This document shows, piece after piece, positions 46,221 to 57,765 of a stretch of DNA of 64,000 nt (positions within the stretch are counted from its first letter, which is position 1; each line of letters starts with the position of its first letter). Origin of the DNA: Elmis aenea. Its lineage: Eukaryota > Arthropoda > Insecta > Coleoptera > Elmidae. The translations under genes and the position numbers were made by a program. The DNA lies in assembly GCA_947652605.1 (NCBI GenBank), contig OX393576.1, positions 53,296,966-53,360,965 of the forward strand, given 5' to 3'. A model generated the notes under the pieces. That model did not search any database. It was given only the letters and a program-made list of their open reading frames with translations, and was not told the origin of the DNA.

Positions 46221-47513
46221 GACACGGTCAACTGGGCGACGGTCAACTGGGCGACGGTAAACTGGGCGACGTGCCAACTGGGCGACGGTCAACTGGGCGA
46301 CAGGAACTTAAACATTTTTGAACTCTCATCTTAGCACACGATTTTACTAATTGTTTTTGTAAATATTGGTAAAATATACTTACTTAGTTTTGTAGAACTA
46401 TATTGTACATCGAAATTTGTAGAATCATTTACGAAAGATATGATCAAAAAACGTGGTCCGAAAATAATTTAAAAATGAAGAAGGATGATTGCACAATATT
46501 TTAGAATAAAGAGAAAAATGCAGTTTTTTCATTCATTTATCAATATTATTTTGTAATTAACAAACATATTTTCATTAAAACAAAAAAGTAGATAACATTA
46601 GAATAACTAATTATTATAGATGAAATGAAAATCATTTTTCACATTCATTGACTAATACTCATTTTTAATAATATGATCCATAGTAAAATAAAGTTTGGTT
46701 GATGCAGCTCTATGAACAAAAAAATAGTAGACTTTAAGCTCTTTAAAATCGAATTGTAAAGATATAATAAAAATTGACATTTCTTGTTTTACCTAATACC
46801 CTTTAATTAATGTTATAAGCAGTACCTCATAGATAGTCTATTAGCTGAGAAACTAAATAATAGATCAAATAAAAGATGTAATTTATTAATATTATTTTGT
46901 AACTAACAACCATTTTAACACATATCAAATATACCGAGTGTTTGAAATTTAAGTTTAAACATGGAAATCTCGCGTATAATAACATCTAGACAGAGTATAG
47001 GTTTAAATTTCATATAGTGACTTAATTTGGTGCTCGTTAATAATCAAAAAAGAAATTTGAAATATCTAATAAGACTATTTACGAGTATTGCTTATAACAT
47101 GACATATAATTCAAAAATTATGTTGTTTTGGATGTTATATATTTTTTTGTTATAATGTTAATATGTTTGTCAATTACAAAATAATATTGATAAATGAATG
47201 AAAAAACCGTATTTTTTCTCTTTATTCTAATATTGTGCAATCATCCTTCTTAATTTTTAAATTATTTTTGAACCACGTTTTTTTATCATATCTTTCGTAA
47301 ATGATTCTACAAATTTCGATGTACGATATAGTTCTACAAAATTTAGTAAGTATATTTTACCAATATTTACAAAAACAATCAGTAAAATCGTGTGCTAAGA
47401 TGAGAGTTCAAAAATGTTTAAGTTCCTGTAGCCCAGTTGACCGTCGCCCAGTTGGCACGTCGCCCAGTTGACCGTCGCCCAGTTGACCGTCGCGTCGCCC
47501 AGTTGTCGCGTAC
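46221..47513. mobile_element. 1.3-kb element with tandem-repeat tips and long inverted arms
   Basis: The left end holds five tandem units of GGTCAACTGGGCGAC or close variants (46226-46301, one unit being GTGCCAACTGGGCGAC). The right end holds five inverted units of GTCGCCCAGTTGACC (47431-47508), including the same variant GTTGGCAC in a mirrored place. After the tandem tips the arms stay matched for about 290 bp more on each side (AACTTAAACATTTTTGAACT, CATCGAAATTTGTAGAATCA, TGAAGAAGGATGATTGCACA and so on). The core (about 46600-47140) is unmatched and shows no transposase. The flanks AAATAGC (46213-46219) and AAATAGC (near 47518) might be a target duplication, but they do not abut the tips cleanly. 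The superfamily is unknown. Confidence 0.92.
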
Positions 47514-47514
47514 C

Positions 47515-50466
47515 GAAAAATAGCCCCTTTTTTGCTAATTAAACTGAAAAAAAACTAATCGTTTTCTCCACGTTATATTTCTTTCAGTAATTATTTTTTT
47601 AAACTCTTGCTAATTCCAAATAAAATTACCTAATTAACAACTAAATTGACTAAATTATGATTAAGATTCTAAGATAAGATTTATGCTGATTTAAGGTAAA
47701 TAATATTATCGTTATTCTGATTTAAATCACAGATATTTAGCTTTTACTTCTTTAGATAGCTTATGAATATTTGAAGAGATAAGTAGAAATGTAGAAACAA
47801 GTTCAGTGCATAAAAAAAGCCGAATGGTCAATAGTCGCTTGCAGTTGATTTTGATAAAATAATTGAAATACAATGAATCTTATCTAATAAGAAGTACCGA
47901 TTATCTATGCTTGCACATTAAAAATAACCTCCAAGAGGCGGGTCAATGACTGGATAAAAGGACACACTTGTTACTTAAGAGAGTTACTGATAAATATAAA
48001 GAGGGATGGATAAGGACAAGTTATGCAATTTTAGAGCAATAAATAAATACTTTAAAAAATAGAAGTTAGTCAACACAGTAATGTATCAAATAGTTTAAAT
48101 TACGAAACGTGAAGCAGATAAAAGCCGTGAAGCTGAGCCGGCCTTGTGAAGCACAAATGTTGCCAAAATATTTTTAGTGCTTCACAAATTTTGTGAAACG
48201 AATGTAGAAGCCCAATGTATCGCACCAAAAATAATCCTGGATGAAAGAACGTAAAGTTGCACCGGAGTCCAATTATTGCATTAAAGCACGAGCTAAAATT
48301 ATTGAAACAAAAAGAAGCACACGCGAATGACAGCGAGAACATTAAAGTCAGTGATAAGTCCAAGATTGTGTGAAGTTGTCCGAGATGTGCGTCATAGCGA
48401 AAAAACAATTATTACCCAAGCAAACGTCTCTTAAGCACAATAACGTACAAACGAAGAACGAAGCCCTAAGGACAGATTGAAATTAATAAAATCGGTGTAA
48501 AACTTTGGGATGCCGCGAGGTTGCTCTGAGTACAGTTTTTAAATTGTAACAAAAAGACGGTGGACAAAAATTTAAGAAAAAAATTAATACCAGCTTTAAA
48601 AAAGCAACATTTGTGCTTCTTCAAGTCGGTTTAACTTTACGGACCTGTACAAGTTTATAAATTTTGTGTCGACTTTAATTATAAAAGATGTCACAAATAA
48701 CGTGCTAAAGAAATAATAACACTTTTTAAAATCAATTTAGTTTAGTAGTTTTGGATTTGTCTCAAAACATTAATTTTCATAAAACGAGTTTTAAACATTT
48801 TCATGTGGACTCGTAGGTTTTATCTATCTTATTTTCTTTGTTTAAAAGCTGTTATTGGCAAAATTTACGCTAGGTGATTACCCAGTCATGTAAATTTTTT
48901 TTTTTTCGAAAATGGAATTGAGAGTGCCTTGAAAGATAATTATGGAAATACCCGTTTCACTTAAAAAGTACATTTAAAAAAGCCTTGCAAAATTATCACC
49001 AACACAACTAATACATAATGGATAAGTTTATGCAAAACAAAAATGGCATTACGAATAAAGATATCGTTGTTAAATTTATTGAAAATACGTGAAATTAAAC
49101 AAAACGCATGGTTGTCTCCTGATAACATATTAATAAATGACAAAATGTTTATTGCACAATAAGAAATGTATAATTGGAATTTAAAATAAAAAATATTTTG
49201 CTAACAGGTTTACAATTAAATTTTGTATGTATCCAAATCAACGTTGCACGACGGAAACAAGGTGAACGTAAAATTTTAATTAGTTTTAGGTAACATACGG
49301 GCCAGACTTATTTAAGGTATAATCTTCATAACCTAATCATGGCGTCGTCAGTTCGTCAAAAACGTATAGCAAGCTAAAGCTGATCAAATTTAATAATCTG
49401 TAACAGAAGAATAAAATCCCAAATGCAAAATTTTCCCTTAATATAATTCTGACGAAGTAGATAATTAATTTAGAATTTTAATTTCAATTTAAAAAAAAAT
49501 CTACAGACAGATTACGCAAGTGCATACGGTCAGACGATTAAATCATAATTGATTTATAATGAGTTTTTCGGAAACCTTAACTGCAATTCTAGCTAAAACA
49601 TAATAAAAATCAGTCGATATTACTAAATTGTATTAAAATGTAGCACGAAAAAAATACTAGCAAATAAAAGTCTATATTATATCGTATGTATTAATATGTA
49701 AATTAGCATAGTTCAACTTTAAATAAAAACAAATATGGCGTGATTATTTTGTACTTTTGGTAATAAATGTGTGATATAAATGTTTGTGATGAATATTTAA
49801 GTCCATTTACATGTTTGTTTCTGTTTTCTAACAATCGTTGGTCCCCCGCCACATTGCAAACGGCGATATGTTCGGTTTTGATCATTATGAACGGCATTAT
49901 TTAGACTAGCAAATCGCTATATTAAATTTACCAAATTATTAAACACAGATAACCAAATAATTTACTTAGTATAACACCCGTCAAATGCATGAACTAGTTT
50001 GTCAAAACATAGATTATCTTCGTCAAATGTTATATTTTTAAACTGTTAAAAATGACGTGATTATTACGCGCCCGTTTGTTGTACAATCAAGTGTATAATA
50101 TTATTTATTGATGATCCAATCAACAAATTAGAAAGAGAAAATATCTGTACCATTTTGTGTTGCACGAAATTGTAAATACTTGCAATAAAGTTGTTAGTAA
50201 ATGGAGAAAAGTGAAGCTCACTTTTTACAAGTGAGATATTTTACTGCCTGTGGGAGTCTTACCAGCATTGACGATAAATTTGCGTTTGTGGTCAATGAAT
50301 AAATAGTGATTGAATGGGTTAAAACCGGTTTTAGTAATTATTTATTTCGTTTTCGTTCATAAAAGGAAAAATAATAATTTCGTTTTCGTTCTTATAAAAA
50401 CTTTGGTTAATTTCGTTTAACGTGTTAGTTTTCGTTCGGTTCTCAGTCATTGTTTTAAACAATCAC
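47515..50466. other. Stretch of about 3 kb without recognised genes
   Basis: The minus-strand open frame at 48100-48408 (102 codons, Phe/Leu/Cys rich) lacks a recognisable motif. No transposon tips, RNA genes or long inverted repeats were seen. Confidence 0.45.
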
Positions 50467-50481
50467 AAAAGGCAGTTTTAA

Positions 50482-50726
50482 CCGAGCTCGGTGGCTGGTT
50501 GGTACGCAACCTTCCGAGTTAATCGGGAGGTCGTGGGTTCGAATCCCACGGCCGTCTGTCATCGTAGAGGTTTCAGGTGGTTCCCCCTCTACCCACTATA
50601 GGCAAATGCTGTGACAGTACTTCCACCTACCCTTACCTAACCCACCCTTTCCTTGTTCTCCGCCCCCTCCGCCCGGACGTTAATGGCCAAAGTAGTTGAA
50701 GCGTCCTTAAACCAACAATTAAAAAA
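50482..50726 (+). mobile_element. tRNA-derived SINE
   Basis: The head is tRNA-like: an A box TGGCTGGTTGG (50492-50502) and a perfect B box GGTTCGAATCC (50536-50546) would form the RNA polymerase III promoter. The spacing and the CGTGGGTTCGAATCCCACG T-arm are tRNA-like. The GC-richer body then continues to an A-run at 50721-50730. The bases AAAAGGCAGTTTTAA (50467-50481) and AAAAGGCATTTTAA (50727-50740) look like a target-site duplication with one indel. Its length of about 245 bp, tail and duplication indicate a SINE copied by LINE machinery, not a functional tRNA gene. Confidence 0.92.
50536..50546 (+). promoter_or_regulatory. RNA polymerase III B box of the SINE
   Basis: GGTTCGAATCC is an exact match to the B-box consensus GGTTCGANTCC and lies 34 bp after the A box, as in tRNA genes. 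Confidence 0.88.
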
Positions 50727-50740
50727 AAAAGGCATTTTAA

Positions 50741-52671
50741 TTATTTTTCGCCCACATATGCTCAAAATACGATAATTCAATAAAAACTTTGGAATTTTTT
50801 GACTTTTCATACATATTTTGTTGCCATATTGGGCCATAAAATCAAAAAAGAACGCCCATCATAATAACACTTCCAGTTTTTAAGGTTTAATTAGTACTGC
50901 ATTAAATTAATAATGTCCTAGAAAAATTCTAGACGACTTTAATCAAAGGAAATCTTAAAATTTTAAATACACCAAGAGCAATTGAAAAAAGTGATTTAAT
51001 AAAATTGGGTGCATACTTTCACCCACGTTTTATTTTACTTCGAAAGAAACAATTAACGAAATGCATTTCTACCCACACCGGCAGGATCAGACGCTTAAAC
51101 ACTGGCCAACTGAGATCAATTTAATTTAAATTTATCGTTAATGATGCAGTTCCTACATTAACCAGTTGCTATAATATAAATCTGGCAGTTTATTAGCAAC
51201 CAGTTTTATCTGCATACTTATGCTAATACAATGCAGTTTTTCAACTTCTTTTTTTAAAAAAAAAGTTCTGCACGTGTAAACAAAAATTTAAAAAAAAAGG
51301 ACAAAACAATAACAAACTGATACGACTAATAGACTCGATAGACTCGAAAGGTTTAATAAAGCACCACCACGCTATTACTTTTTTTAAATTTACCATTGTA
51401 TAGCAAAACAGCAATGTCAAAAACATGTTGCGTCTTTTTTTCTCCTGGGGACGGAATAATATTAGACGGTCCCATAAGCAAATGCTTTGATAAACCATAG
51501 CTGGTTTTTTATTTACAAATATAATCAAAGTCGTCACCAAACAGGGATATGTACAAAAATATATTTGCAAACTTTTATGCACCAGTTTTTGTTAAACGAA
51601 TTCAAAGCAACTGTTTCCATGCATCTGATACAAAATTCACTCATTCCGTTTTAAATTGTTGTGCTGGAGTGTATTGTTTTTTCCAGATCAGTTTCTTAAC
51701 ATTTCATTAAAAAAAATCTTGAAACAAAGATCAAATCACAGTCATTTTATTATTATAATAACGTTTTGATTTTTACAAGCAAATAATCGCTAAGCCTCTA
51801 TAACTTATGTAAAAGAATATGTGGTGCTTAACGACATTAAGGACATTGCTTTTTAAAATACATTTTCAAACAATGACCTCTTAAAAAGCTTTAAGTTAAT
51901 TGGTAACTACAATGTCACAACTCTTATCAACACTTCTCATTCAAGGAAATTGCCCAATTCCGGACCTAGCAATGTGAACGCGCAAAGTACCCCCATTTCA
52001 TGTTCCGATACACTAAGTACTGATTGATCGATTAGTTATAATACATATACAGTCCAAGCAGTTACGTATTGACGTCATTAATCTACATTAATATAAATCT
52101 AAATCGGTAATAACTCAAAAGAGACGTGCATTTCAGTACTGAATCAATTACATCTAAACAGGGAGTCATATACCATATACTAAATTCTAAAAATCGATTA
52201 TAAAAGACGAAACAAAAATTCAGTTTGCGCTACGATAGCTACTTGGACACTTAAATAAACATAATTATGGGCAATTATTGGTTAAATCGAAACGCCGAGG
52301 TATAATTTACATAAAATCTTGACGTAGTTTCGTCATAACGTCAGGTATTTTAAATGAATTCCCGATTTTTAGTACCTCTACAAATAGAATTATAACGATT
52401 TCAAACAATTTTCTACATTCACCACCATGAAAACTATAAAAACACCTATTACCTTAAATCAACAGACGTAATATTTAAAGCAAAAATAAATATCTTCCAT
52501 TATTATATACCAATTATTGTTAGATGTTTTGGTTACCAGATTTTTTTATGACGACACGATAAATTGAACACAAGAGAGATAATAATTGTGGAAATGGTAA
52601 CTTTGTTAACAAAATTGGTAAATCATAACAGCATTAATGCATTTACTGCATGTAGTTTCAAAAAATAAAGG
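50741..52671. other. A+T-rich stretch, nothing recognised
   Basis: The minus-strand open frame at 51241-51582 (113 codons) shows no recognisable motif. No repeats or RNA genes were recognised. Confidence 0.45.
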
Positions 52672-52679
52672 CTAACGTA

Positions 52680-53684
52680 CAGGGTTGTTTGAATTAATTC
52701 AAGTTGAATTAATTCATAAATTAATGCAAGTGAATTTTTAAAAAAATTCATATGAATTAATTCAAATTATTATTGTTTACTTTACTACAAGAAATAAAAT
52801 ATATTTATTATTATCGGTTTAAATGTCAATAAGAAGCGGCCAAATAATTTTCTTTAATTTACTAAAAATGGGTTTATACAAGTTACAACGTGGACATATT
52901 CTGCACTCTGCAGCTAACCTATGATGCTTAGTTTTATGTAGAAGTTGACAGTGGGCAGTGGATGCTTATTTTAAGTATAAAAATTTTTACCAATTCTTAT
53001 AAAGCTTATTGGTCGTGTGAAACCTTTTGATGATTCTCTACTTCATACTAATGTGTTAGCCAGCATGACTAATGCAGAATGGTGGACGTCAGCATTTAGT
53101 ATCATAGGCCAAAATGAAGAAACCGAAAAACAAAAAAATCTTATAATGCAGTTCATGACAGCAGTTGCATCGTCAGCTGCAGTTGAAAGGGTTTTTTCAA
53201 CCTTTGGGTTTGTGCATTCTGATCTAAGAAATCGTCTTGGTGTCGAAAACGCGGCAAAATTGACATTTCTATTTATTAAAGAATTTAATAGAAAAAGAAA
53301 ATAAGTTTATGGTAATTAAGTCCACTTAATATATAAAATTAATAAACAAATAAACTGGTTTAGTTATCCAAGAATATTATATTATTTTTAAGAATTAAAA
53401 ATGTTTTATTTATTTGTTGACATTCATTTAAGTTTGAATTTATCTTTTATTAATTTGTTATTACCTGTAGAATATTTTCATTATTTTTACATAAAATAAA
53501 ACTTGTACTTGAATAAGTGAACCTATATATTGTAACTAATATTTTGTAACTTTTTTTACGTATATATTGACTTGCGCAAAAAAATTAAAAAAATTCTGAA
53601 TTAATTCAAAAAATTCAGATTTAATTCAAAAATTTTGAATTTTTTTAAAAAATTCAAAAAAATTCATGAATTTTTCCAACCCTG
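52680..53684 (+). mobile_element. 1.0-kb hAT relic with perfect target duplication
   Basis: The element begins CAGGGTTG and ends CCAACCCTG, and the flanking octamer CTAACGTA is repeated exactly (52672-52679 and 53685-53692). Both subterminal regions are built of GAATTAATTC and AAAAATTC words, the presumed transposase binding sites. The interior retains only the end of the transposase gene. It is an internally deleted copy. Confidence 0.94.
53017..53304 (+). pseudogene. hAT transposase C-terminal fragment
   Basis: The frame of about 95 residues ends at a TAA (53302-53304). It reads MTNAEWWTSAFSIIGQ, then MTAVASSAAVERVFSTFGFV, then LRNRLGVENAAKL and FLFIKEF. ASSA.VERVFS.FG followed by LRNRLG is the hATC dimerisation region. 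The first ATG-like codon is not the true start, because the earlier part of the enzyme is deleted; upstream DNA (52850-53010) is not readable as transposase. Enclosed by the tips of the element 52680-53684 in the expected direction. Not functional. Confidence 0.88.
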
Positions 53685-53692
53685 CTAACGTA

Positions 53693-53882
53693 ACACAATA
53701 TGTTTTAAAAATATACTTTGTACAAAATATTTACCCTCTATTTTAGTTTAAACTAATTTCGTTCAAATACTACACTTTGTGCCAAACAAATAATAAAAAT
53801 GCTGAAATGCAAACCACTTGACGTTTTCGACAATTATTGTTCTATTGGAAGTCACAAATGTTTTTACAAGCTTTGTTTATAT
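53693..53882. other. Short A+T-rich gap between two hAT elements
   Basis: No feature was recognised between the two insertions. Confidence 0.5.
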
Positions 53883-54320
53883 CAGGGCTAGAAACCGAAA
53901 AAAATTTTGGTTAACGGTTAACCGAATTCAAGAACTTAATTTTTATAACGGTTTTTGTTGAAAAACTGTTTTTTTTTCCGTAAAAATTAATTTAACCGGT
54001 TTTTAACATTATTCAGATTTGGAATGCAAAGTATAAAAAGATAAAAAGATATTTTCTATTTATAATTTTATAATATATGTACAATCAAGCATTCAGTAAT
54101 TACTTTTGGTAAACTAATCACATTTAATACAGATTTTGTATTTTTTCAAAATAATTTTTATTAAAAAGAGATGTTTCAAAAACCGGTTTTTTATTATTTT
54201 GGTTAAAGGTAACCGTTTTTTTTTTGCCTTTAAAAACAACGGTTTCGGTTTCGGTTAAAAATCACAATTTTGGACAAAAAATGAAGGTTAACCGGTTTTT
54301 TAAACCGGTTTCATGCCCTG
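53883..54320. mobile_element. hAT-type MITE, family C copy B
   Basis: The ends are CAGGGCTAGAAACCG and CGGTTTCATGCCCTG. The internal sequence is the reverse complement of 14575-14947 (for example GGTTAACGGTTAACCG, AAAAGATATTTTCTATTTAT, ATACAGATTTTGTATT and GGTAACCGTTTTTTTTTGCC), so this is the same family inserted in the opposite direction. The flanking octamers GTTTATAT and GTTTGTTA are only partly alike, so the duplication has decayed or the ends have shifted. Confidence 0.87.
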
Positions 54321-54328
54321 GTTTGTTA

Positions 54329-55878
54329 TACAAAAAAAAACAAAGTTTTACACTTACTTATCCACAGTAACATATTGTTCTGCATGTTTTAGTGCTAACA
54401 TTTTGTTATAAAATGATGTGTAAGCTTTTCTAATTAAGAGAAAATTTGCTGAAAGGCACAATACTAAATGACGTTTTTGCAATTAATGTTACTAAAGCCA
54501 CATAAACAAGTGTAACTTTTTCTGGTTGCGAAGAAACTTATACACAATACCATCCAGTTATGTACTGTGGCATATAAGTCTCCCTACTTTAGTGCTAATA
54601 TTTTGCTAAAAATGTTTTCATGCCAATTTACTATACTTATAGGCAAAGTAATAATTATTAAAAATGAAGCGCAACATTTCGTGTGTGTTTATGCATTGTG
54701 CTATATAGACTTTAAACAAAAAAACGTCTTTGTTTTTTTGTACTATACAAATAAACTTTTATGCTCTATGTATGGCATCAAATGTTTCAACAGATCGACT
54801 ATCCTTTGTTTTCCCAGACATGTAAAATAACATTAGATAAGTCACTGGTTTCGTTTGCCGATGTACGTAACACTTTTTGAATTCAAGTTTTCACTAAACA
54901 AGTTAGCCTAGGTCAGCGGGAGGGGGCGTGATGGGCATCACGCCAAGGACGTGAGCCAGTGTCCGAAACAGGAAACAAATGATAATACAATCACGTGGGG
55001 TCGCGTCATCATCATTCTAAAATATTATTGTACCTTTATTTCGCGGTAGGCCATGCCTCAGTTTATACTTTGCAGAGCATCGTTCATATTTCCCGAACGA
55101 AAACAACAACCCCCGCAAATGAACTGTTTATATTATTCGTCAGAACTACGCCGCACAGTTTGAAGGTTATTAGTTGGTTCACTTGCATGCATAAACGCGA
55201 ATAAACTGCGAACGGCACAATAAATAGTTCTTTGTGGTAATATCAAGTGTAATAATAATGATATTGTTGTAATACAATGCATCACAGCTCTAATAAATTT
55301 CATTTTTCAAACCCATAAAAGTAATGAAACTCATTCATAGTTCTAAATATAGGCGTTACAACACATTTCTTCCTCGTTACATGCTTGTAAAATTTTTGTT
55401 TTATTATTCGCAAATTAAGCATGAATCTGTTTGCCGTAATAAAATCTACAAAACAGTTTACGCTCCAATATTTCAAATTGCAAGTATAATTAACTTTACC
55501 TTTGTTTTTTTGCATATGGTTGAAAACGTTTTAAACTGATTATGGTGTACTATTCGCCCAACGCTGAAATTGTTTTTTTATTCTGTTCATTGCACAAATA
55601 TTCCTTGAATTATGCAACAGTATTACCACCATACATGACATCTTTACTGGCTACTAATTTGTCGCTAAATTGAACGGTTTTCTTAATTTTGATTGAAATT
55701 TCACTTAAAATTTGGTTTGGAACCGATCTAAAGACTTTTATCAAAACTAGGAATGTACCGATTAATCGGTAGATACTCGATAATCAGCCGTATCGTCACT
55801 TTTGCCAATTATTAGGTAAACGATTTTTTTGGTCGAACAATGGGTTCTCATTGAATGTAGTTATTGGATGATAAATAG
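54329..55878. other. Gene-free stretch with one small GC-rich hairpin
   Basis: GGCGTGATGGGCATCACGCC at 54925-54944 is a perfect 9-bp stem with a two-base loop, in a CpG-richer patch (54900-55020) containing TCACGTGGGGTCGCG. No exon was recognised; the overlapping open frames at 55300-55540 are A+T-rich by-products. Confidence 0.4.
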
Positions 55879-55893
55879 TATATTTTACAACAA

Positions 55894-55994
55894 GAGATGA
55901 AAGTCCAGTATTTTTTCGTGAGGTGAGATTCATTCACGAGCCGCGAAGCGGCTAGTGAGCAAATCTCAAGAACAAAAAAAACTGAATTCATCTC
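55894..55994. repeat. Hairpin in copy 2 of repeat family R
   Basis: GAGATGAAAGTCCAGT pairs with ACTGAATTCATCTC, and GCCGCGAAGCGGC forms the tip, as in copy 1 at 41173-41272. Confidence 0.78.
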
Positions 55995-56176
55995 GAGTCG
56001 TAAATGCTATTTTTTCTAGGAATTTAAAATTATTTTATAGAAAACGAAAGTTAATGTAAACGAACCAAATGACAATAATTATTATGTATAGTATTAATTA
56101 ATCATTTCATTTCCATAGCGACACCTCTACACTGACATTGACATAAATAAAATTATAACCTGCAAACAAAATATAT

Positions 56177-56418
56177 TTAATATTAATTTTTGTACCAATC
56201 TTAGGTTTTTATATAAAACTAGCACGTAGCCCGTCCTAGGACGGGTATTATATTGTATATCTTAAATTTAAACTATTACTTTTTATAATAACATAACCTC
56301 AAACCCTGATAGACGTCAAAACTGACAAATTTATTTTGTAGCTATTTTCATGCGTTATTTTGTAGCTATTTTCATGCGTTACAGAGTCACAGAGTCAGCC
56401 TGGACTTTTATATATATT
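56177..56418. mobile_element. Unclassified insertion in repeat family R copy 2
   Basis: This DNA is absent from copy 1. It contains the perfect palindrome CCCGTCCTAGGACGGG (56230-56245) and a 24-bp tandem duplication at 56331-56378. It has no clear terminal repeats or A-tail, so its class is unknown. Confidence 0.5.
56331..56378. repeat. 24-bp tandem duplication
   Basis: The unit beginning TTATTTTGTAGCTATTTTCA and ending TGCG occurs twice without a gap. A second small tandem, ACAGAGTC twice, follows at 56381-56396. Confidence 0.85.
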
Positions 56419-56770
56419 TATTATATGCTACATTAAAATTAAATTATTTGATAAGAATATTAACGCAATTTTAGTTTATTATGAGTTTAAGCTAAAAAAA
56501 AATCGTAAATTTTACAATTTGATCTTGACATTGACATTATTTTCGCCACTAGAGACGAAAGTAAAACTTTCATGTAGGGTAGGCATTGGAAAATGACAAC
56601 TATCATATACATGAGTAGAAAAAATAGTTTTACTTTTTCAGTGTTACCTTAATTTTAAGGAGTAATAGCCATATTAAATAGAGCTAATTATCGATATAGG
56701 AAACAAAAAATTGAACTAACAATTATGATTATTTTTGGTAGGTACTACAAAGCATATAGTAAAACTAAAC

Positions 56771-57053
56771 GTTACCGTTAGCAACGGCTGAAAAAGTAAC
56801 TTTTACGGCCGTTGCTAAGGAGAGGGCCGGTAATGCAGTACATACGCCGTCATCTGTCAGTGACAGAATGTCACGTAGTTTCTAATCTATAATTTTGAAA
56901 ATTACTAAAAATTTAAATTGTTTTTAATTCGATCGCACAAAAAATGTAATATGCACCTCGGCCAAAACGTACTTTTTCGGCCTTGCCTTGCCAGCAAACC
57001 AGACACGGCCGAAAAAGTTACACTTTTTGGCCTTGATACATAAATAACTATTG
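56771..57053. mobile_element. GC-rich hairpin repeat family H, copy 2
   Basis: Aligns in direct orientation with 2561-2867, sharing TAACTTTTACGGCCGTTGCT, GAGAGGGCCGGTAATGCAGT, CATCTGTCAGTGACAGAATG and CTTTTTGGCCTTGATACATA. It lacks the left inverted part of copy 1 (2443-2560) and about 20-25 bp near 56980. It is therefore a truncated copy. Confidence 0.88.
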
Positions 57054-57349
57054 TTTAACTATTTTATAATTTTTACGTGTATCCCTCAAGCGTTTATGCA
57101 AATTAAAATTGGGTGCATTAAATCATATAGGGTGTCACACAAGGTATGCTTTAGCTAATTTGCATAAATCGAACTTTTATAGGACCTAAATAAAACGTTT
57201 TTACAGATACTTTTTTATTGCTTATTTTAGGTCGTACCCAAAATATTTTTTATAAAAAATTGCAGCGCTTGAGGTTTAATTTTTAACGCGCGAATTGCAC
57301 TAAATAAAAAATTCTGAACGGCTCATTTACACGTTACATTTTTTCGATA

Positions 57350-57444
57350 AAATGTCCTGGTTTTGTCTTGGTTTAAAAAGTGCAAAAATGTCCTGGTTTT
57401 TCATTTTTTGTCCTAGTTTTGCAAAATTACTTCTGGTCACCCTA
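57350..57444. mobile_element. Right end of a hAT-type element
   Basis: Read on the minus strand the tip is TAGGGTGACCAGAAGT, followed by AACTAGGACAAAA, AAACCAGGACA and AAACCAAGACAAAACCAGGAC. CAGGGTGACCA with repeated CCAGGAC words is a common hAT end in animals. The left part of the element is not identifiable. Confidence 0.48.
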
Positions 57445-57624
57445 AATGTTAGCAGTATGCGAAATTGGAGACTAAAGCCGAGATCAACCATTTACTTGTA
57501 AAATTCAACTTATTTAGTTTCGTATTAAAATGGCGCAAAAACGTTCACACATACATTATGTAGGTACTAGGTATGTACTTATATAAACTAGAATTTTTAA
57601 GATATGGTTTCAATAACATTAAAG

Positions 57625-57765
57625 ATGGAAGTGGAGTGTCTCGTGTACAATGTACAATGTGCACAGTGCATGGAAGTTTTGGCAAACTCATCTATAAAAG
57701 AAAATAAATTAAAACGCTACTTAAGTACAAAGCATCCAAATTTAAGTGTTAAGGGGTGTCACTAG
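57625..57765 (+). pseudogene. BED-type zinc finger of a hAT-like transposase
   Basis: An ATG at 57625 opens a 46-codon frame to a TAG at 57763-57765. It contains YNVQCAQCMEVLANSSIKEN and then KLKRYLSTKHPNL. The pattern C..C, KLKRHL and TKHP is the DNA-binding zinc finger at the start of ZBED-type hAT transposases (and of host proteins derived from them). The protein stops directly after the finger, so only the N-terminus remains. The hAT tip at 57444 points away from it and may belong to a different insertion. The remnant could be the start of a long-deleted copy. Confidence 0.6.

Larger units (their letters stand above)
55879..56625 (+). mobile_element. Repeat family R, copy 2, with a different insertion
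   Basis: Matches the reverse complement of 40047-41288 on both sides of a central interruption. Here the middle is not the 748-bp palindrome but about 240 bp of other DNA (about 56177-56418) between AACAAAATATA and TATTATATGCTACATT. The shared outer parts show a fair number of substitutions. No coding sequence was found. Confidence 0.85.

Noticed and set aside
46226..46301. CRISPR-like array of 15-bp units
   Set aside because: The units are head-to-tail without spacers and mirrored at 47431-47508; they are transposon tips in a eukaryotic genome.
48100..48408. 102-codon minus-strand frame rich in Phe, Leu and Cys
   Set aside because: Looks membrane-like only because of T-rich codons; no signal or family motif.
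50482..50558. Functional tRNA gene
   Set aside because: The A and B boxes are good, but the acceptor stem does not close properly and the sequence continues into a SINE body with A-tail and target duplication.
54925..54944. Hairpin read as a bacterial-type terminator
   Set aside because: The context is eukaryotic and there is no T-run or gene upstream.
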